Assembly: GCA_910584055.1 (NCBI GenBank) | Contig: CAJTZS010000016.1 | Coordinates: forward strand, 18,741-82,740 | DNA: 64,000 bases | Reading direction: 5' to 3' | DNA from: an uncultured Muribaculaceae bacterium | Lineage (GTDB): Bacteria; Bacteroidota; Bacteroidia; Bacteroidales; Muribaculaceae | In this document: positions 62,273 to 64,000 of the stretch, piece after piece | How the letters are laid out: every line of letters starts with the position of its first letter | How positions within the stretch are numbered: the first letter of the stretch is position 1 | Translations under genes and position numbers: made by a program | The notes under the pieces: generated by a model | What the model was told of the DNA's origin: nothing | The model's input: only the letters and a program-made list of their open reading frames with translations | The model's database searches: none

Positions 62273-63763
62273 ATGTTTGAGGATTTGATGCAGAATTCAG
62301 AACTTGTGTTGCATAACCTGTGCAATATGTTGAAGTATGATCCTGAAGCTCCGATGTTGTTTTCAAGCGGGCTCTTCTGGATTTTATTTTTAGTATTCAT
62401 ACCGGTCTATGCTGCTCTGAAGAAGAGCCGTATGCAAATGATCGTGTTTGTAGTTATGTTTTCTCTATATTTTTATTATAAGTCAAGTGGTTTCTTCTTT
62501 TTGATGCTCATCGGGACCTCTTTGATAGATTGGATTGTTTCAAAAGCAATATTCCGGGTTAACGATAAAGTTGCGAAAAAGTCATTGATGTGGTTTTCAA
62601 TCCTGCTGTCTCTCTCGATATTGGGATACTTTAAATACGCAAACTTTTTCTTATGGAACTGGAATCAGATGGTGGAAGGGAATTTCCAACCTCTCGATAT
62701 CATCCTTCCGGTAGGAATATCTTTCTATACATTTCAGTCAATATCATATGTCGTGGATGTTTACAAAGGTAAAATCAAGCCTACATCCACGTGGCTGGAG
62801 TATCTATTCTTTTTATCGTTTTTCCCGGCTCTTGTGGCAGGCCCTATTGTAAGGGCGGATTATTTTCTACCTCAGCTTGAAAAGAATGAAGAGGCAACTA
62901 AGACAGACATTTATGGCGGCCTATGGCTTATAATTGTAGGTATCGTTAAAAAAGCTCTTATCGCAGACTATATATCACAGTTCAATGACCTGATATTCAA
63001 TGAACCTTCATTATATACGGGTTTGCAGACGTTGATGGGAGTTTTAGGGTATACCATGCAGATATATTGTGACTTTTCCGGTTATTCCGATATGGCAATA
63101 GGACTTGCATTAATAATGGGTTTCAAATTGGGAATAAATTTTGATTCTCCTTATCAGAGCAGGAACTTGACGGAATTCTGGCGACGCTGGCATATTTCAT
63201 TGTCTTCATGGTTGAGGGATTACGTTTATATTCCATTAGGTGGAAACCGTAAGGGGACTATCCGTACATACGTCAACAATTTTTTGACTATGCTTATTGG
63301 CGGTCTTTGGCATGGGGCAGCTTGGAAATTTGTATTTTGGGGCGCAATGCACGGGGTTGGACTTGCAGTGCATAAAGCAAGTAAACCTATATTAAATAAG
63401 ATACCGGATAATTTTATCACAATATTCATATTCTGGCTGATTACTTTCATATATGTATCGTTACTGTGGGTATTCTTTAGAGCGGCATCATTTGAGGATT
63501 CTGTTCTGATCATACGGAATATATTTATTGACTTTAACTGGAATCAGCTTCCGCAGTTCTTCGAGGCTCGAAAAGTATGGTGCATAATGATGCTTGCACT
63601 CACTATTTTCCATTTTGTTCCTCAGCGTTGGGCTGATGCTTGTCAGTATGCATTTATAAAGAGTCCTTGGATTTTGAAACTCCTGGTATTTCTTGGGGTG
63701 GTTCAGTTGGTGATTGAATTCATGTCGGAAGAGGTTGCACCTTTTATCTATTTTCAATTTTGA
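62273..63763 (+). CDS. MBOAT-family membrane O-acyltransferase (AlgI-like)
   Basis: A 496-residue integral membrane protein with about 11 helices. MBOAT signatures: FSGYSDMAIGLALIMGFKL, NLTEFWRRWHISLSSWLRDYVYIPLGG-type block and GGLWHGAAWKFVFWGAMHG with the catalytic His. It is expected to pass an acyl (often acetyl) group across the inner membrane to the SGNH partner, which transfers it to a glycan (capsule, exopolysaccharide or peptidoglycan). Target unknown. Confidence 0.92.
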   Translation: MFEDLMQNSELVLHNLCNMLKYDPEAPMLFSSGLFWILFLVFIPVYAALKKSRMQMIVFVVMFSLYFYYKSSGFFFLMLIGTSLIDWIVSKAIFRVNDKVAKKSLMWFSILLSLSILGYFKYANFFLWNWNQMVEGNFQPLDIILPVGISFYTFQSISYVVDVYKGKIKPTSTWLEYLFFLSFFPALVAGPIVRADYFLPQLEKNEEATKTDIYGGLWLIIVGIVKKALIADYISQFNDLIFNEPSLYTGLQTLMGVLGYTMQIYCDFSGYSDMAIGLALIMGFKLGINFDSPYQSRNLTEFWRRWHISLSSWLRDYVYIPLGGNRKGTIRTYVNNFLTMLIGGLWHGAAWKFVFWGAMHGVGLAVHKASKPILNKIPDNFITIFIFWLITFIYVSLLWVFFRAASFEDSVLIIRNIFIDFNWNQLPQFFEARKVWCIMMLALTIFHFVPQRWADACQYAFIKSPWILKLLVFLGVVQLVIEFMSEEVAPFIYFQF

Positions 63764-63849
63764 ATTTATATTTTATTCAATTTATTTGATTGATATTCAG
63801 GCAAATTTAAAAATGATGGAAATTTTCTTGAAAAATTCTTTCTAAAATA

Positions 63850-63881
63850 TTTGCACAGAAATAGAATTTGATATAACTTTG
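63850..63881 (+). promoter_or_regulatory. strong promoter at the window end
   Basis: TTTG (63850-63853), a 20-nt spacer and TAACTTTG (63874-63881), a perfect match. It shares TAACTTTGCACTCGCAAA with the tRNA-Cys promoter at 1481-1512 (minus strand), including the initial transcribed region. The transcribed unit lies mostly beyond the window. Confidence 0.8.
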
Positions 63882-63963
63882 CACTCGCAAACGAGAAAAC
63901 AATGTTGTAAAACATAAAACGAAAGTTTGAAAGTTTTCTTTGTTAGCAACGAACAATGACATA

Positions 63964-64000
63964 ATGCTACCAAGACAAGCAGCGAGACTGATTAACCGGA
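63964..64000 (+). CDS. possible 5' end of a gene cut by the window edge
   Basis: An ATG at 63964 opens a frame of 12 codons (MLPRQAARLINR) to the end of the window, about 80 bases after the strong promoter. It is too short to test. Confidence 0.25.
   Translation, partial: MLPRQAARLINR

Overview
This window is chromosomal DNA from a member of the Bacteroidota, most likely order Bacteroidales and plausibly a gut Muribaculaceae-type organism (the family-level placement is inference). The evidence is: (i) many promoters of the Bacteroidota form TTTG-N19-20-TAnnTTTG, with few Shine-Dalgarno sites; (ii) protein families largely confined to this phylum (DUF5686, DUF4827, PorT-type barrels, the Bat operon, a Spi-type inhibitor domain ending in a sorting-domain-like tail); (iii) a PPi-dependent phosphofructokinase, a lipid A/Kdo outer membrane, and polysaccharide-degrading enzymes with signal peptides. 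I see no phage, IS element, CRISPR array or plasmid module. The window reads as core genome with a carbohydrate-utilisation patch and several dispersed repeat elements.

Layout. 1-4.2 kb: a possible gene tail, GC-rich repeats, a secreted propeller-like protein, tRNA-Cys, then a GT4 glycosyltransferase overlapping a YbhN/LPG-synthase-like membrane protein. 4.2-11.5 kb: kdsB, pfp, a thioredoxin lipoprotein, an MFS transporter, a stand-alone Spi-domain protein, a small membrane protein and mdh. 11.7-18.6 kb: a DcaP-like porin facing away from a secreted GH43-GH97 fusion and a GH51 arabinofuranosidase, a small arabinose/galactose-releasing locus without SusC/SusD. 18.6-25.9 kb: an fdtA/fdtB-like nucleotide-sugar pair, a 58-residue DUF4250 protein, a CYTH protein, a DUF5686 barrel, a four-LysM protein and a PorT-like barrel. 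25.9-33.6 kb, minus strand: cdsA, lpxA and a three-gene RND efflux operon. 34-47.6 kb: mtnN, a Sua5/YrdC protein, a BASS-like transporter, a FeoB-associated Cys-rich protein, topB, mazG, a DHH phosphoesterase, DUF4827, glmM, sppA, lpxK, a purine nucleoside phosphorylase and thiL. 47.9-57.3 kb: a complete Bat (aerotolerance-type) operon of nine genes: moxR, DUF58, an extra membrane protein, batA, batB, batC, two batD-like genes and batE. 57.4-64 kb: a small HTH protein, a DUF2007-like/Usp fusion, mutS2, and an SGNH plus MBOAT pair probably used for O-acylating an envelope glycan.

How the genes fit together. Much of the window builds or maintains the envelope: KdsB, LpxA and LpxK (lipid A/Kdo), CdsA (phospholipid), GlmM (UDP-GlcNAc), GT4 plus YbhN (glycolipid), LysM/PorT/DUF5686 proteins, RND efflux and MBOAT/SGNH acylation.

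The most unusual signal is non-coding. Four intergenic elements of 182-195 bp (1605-1788, 10339-10533, 33850-34031, 40477-40658) each fold as one long hairpin. Each has near-perfect terminal inverted repeats and a short apical stem. The apical stem and the termini differ in sequence between copies but keep pairing, which looks like covariation. One copy appears to form the whole 5' leader of the GT4 gene. Two copies directly abut strong perfect hairpins. I could run no database search, so novelty is unproven.
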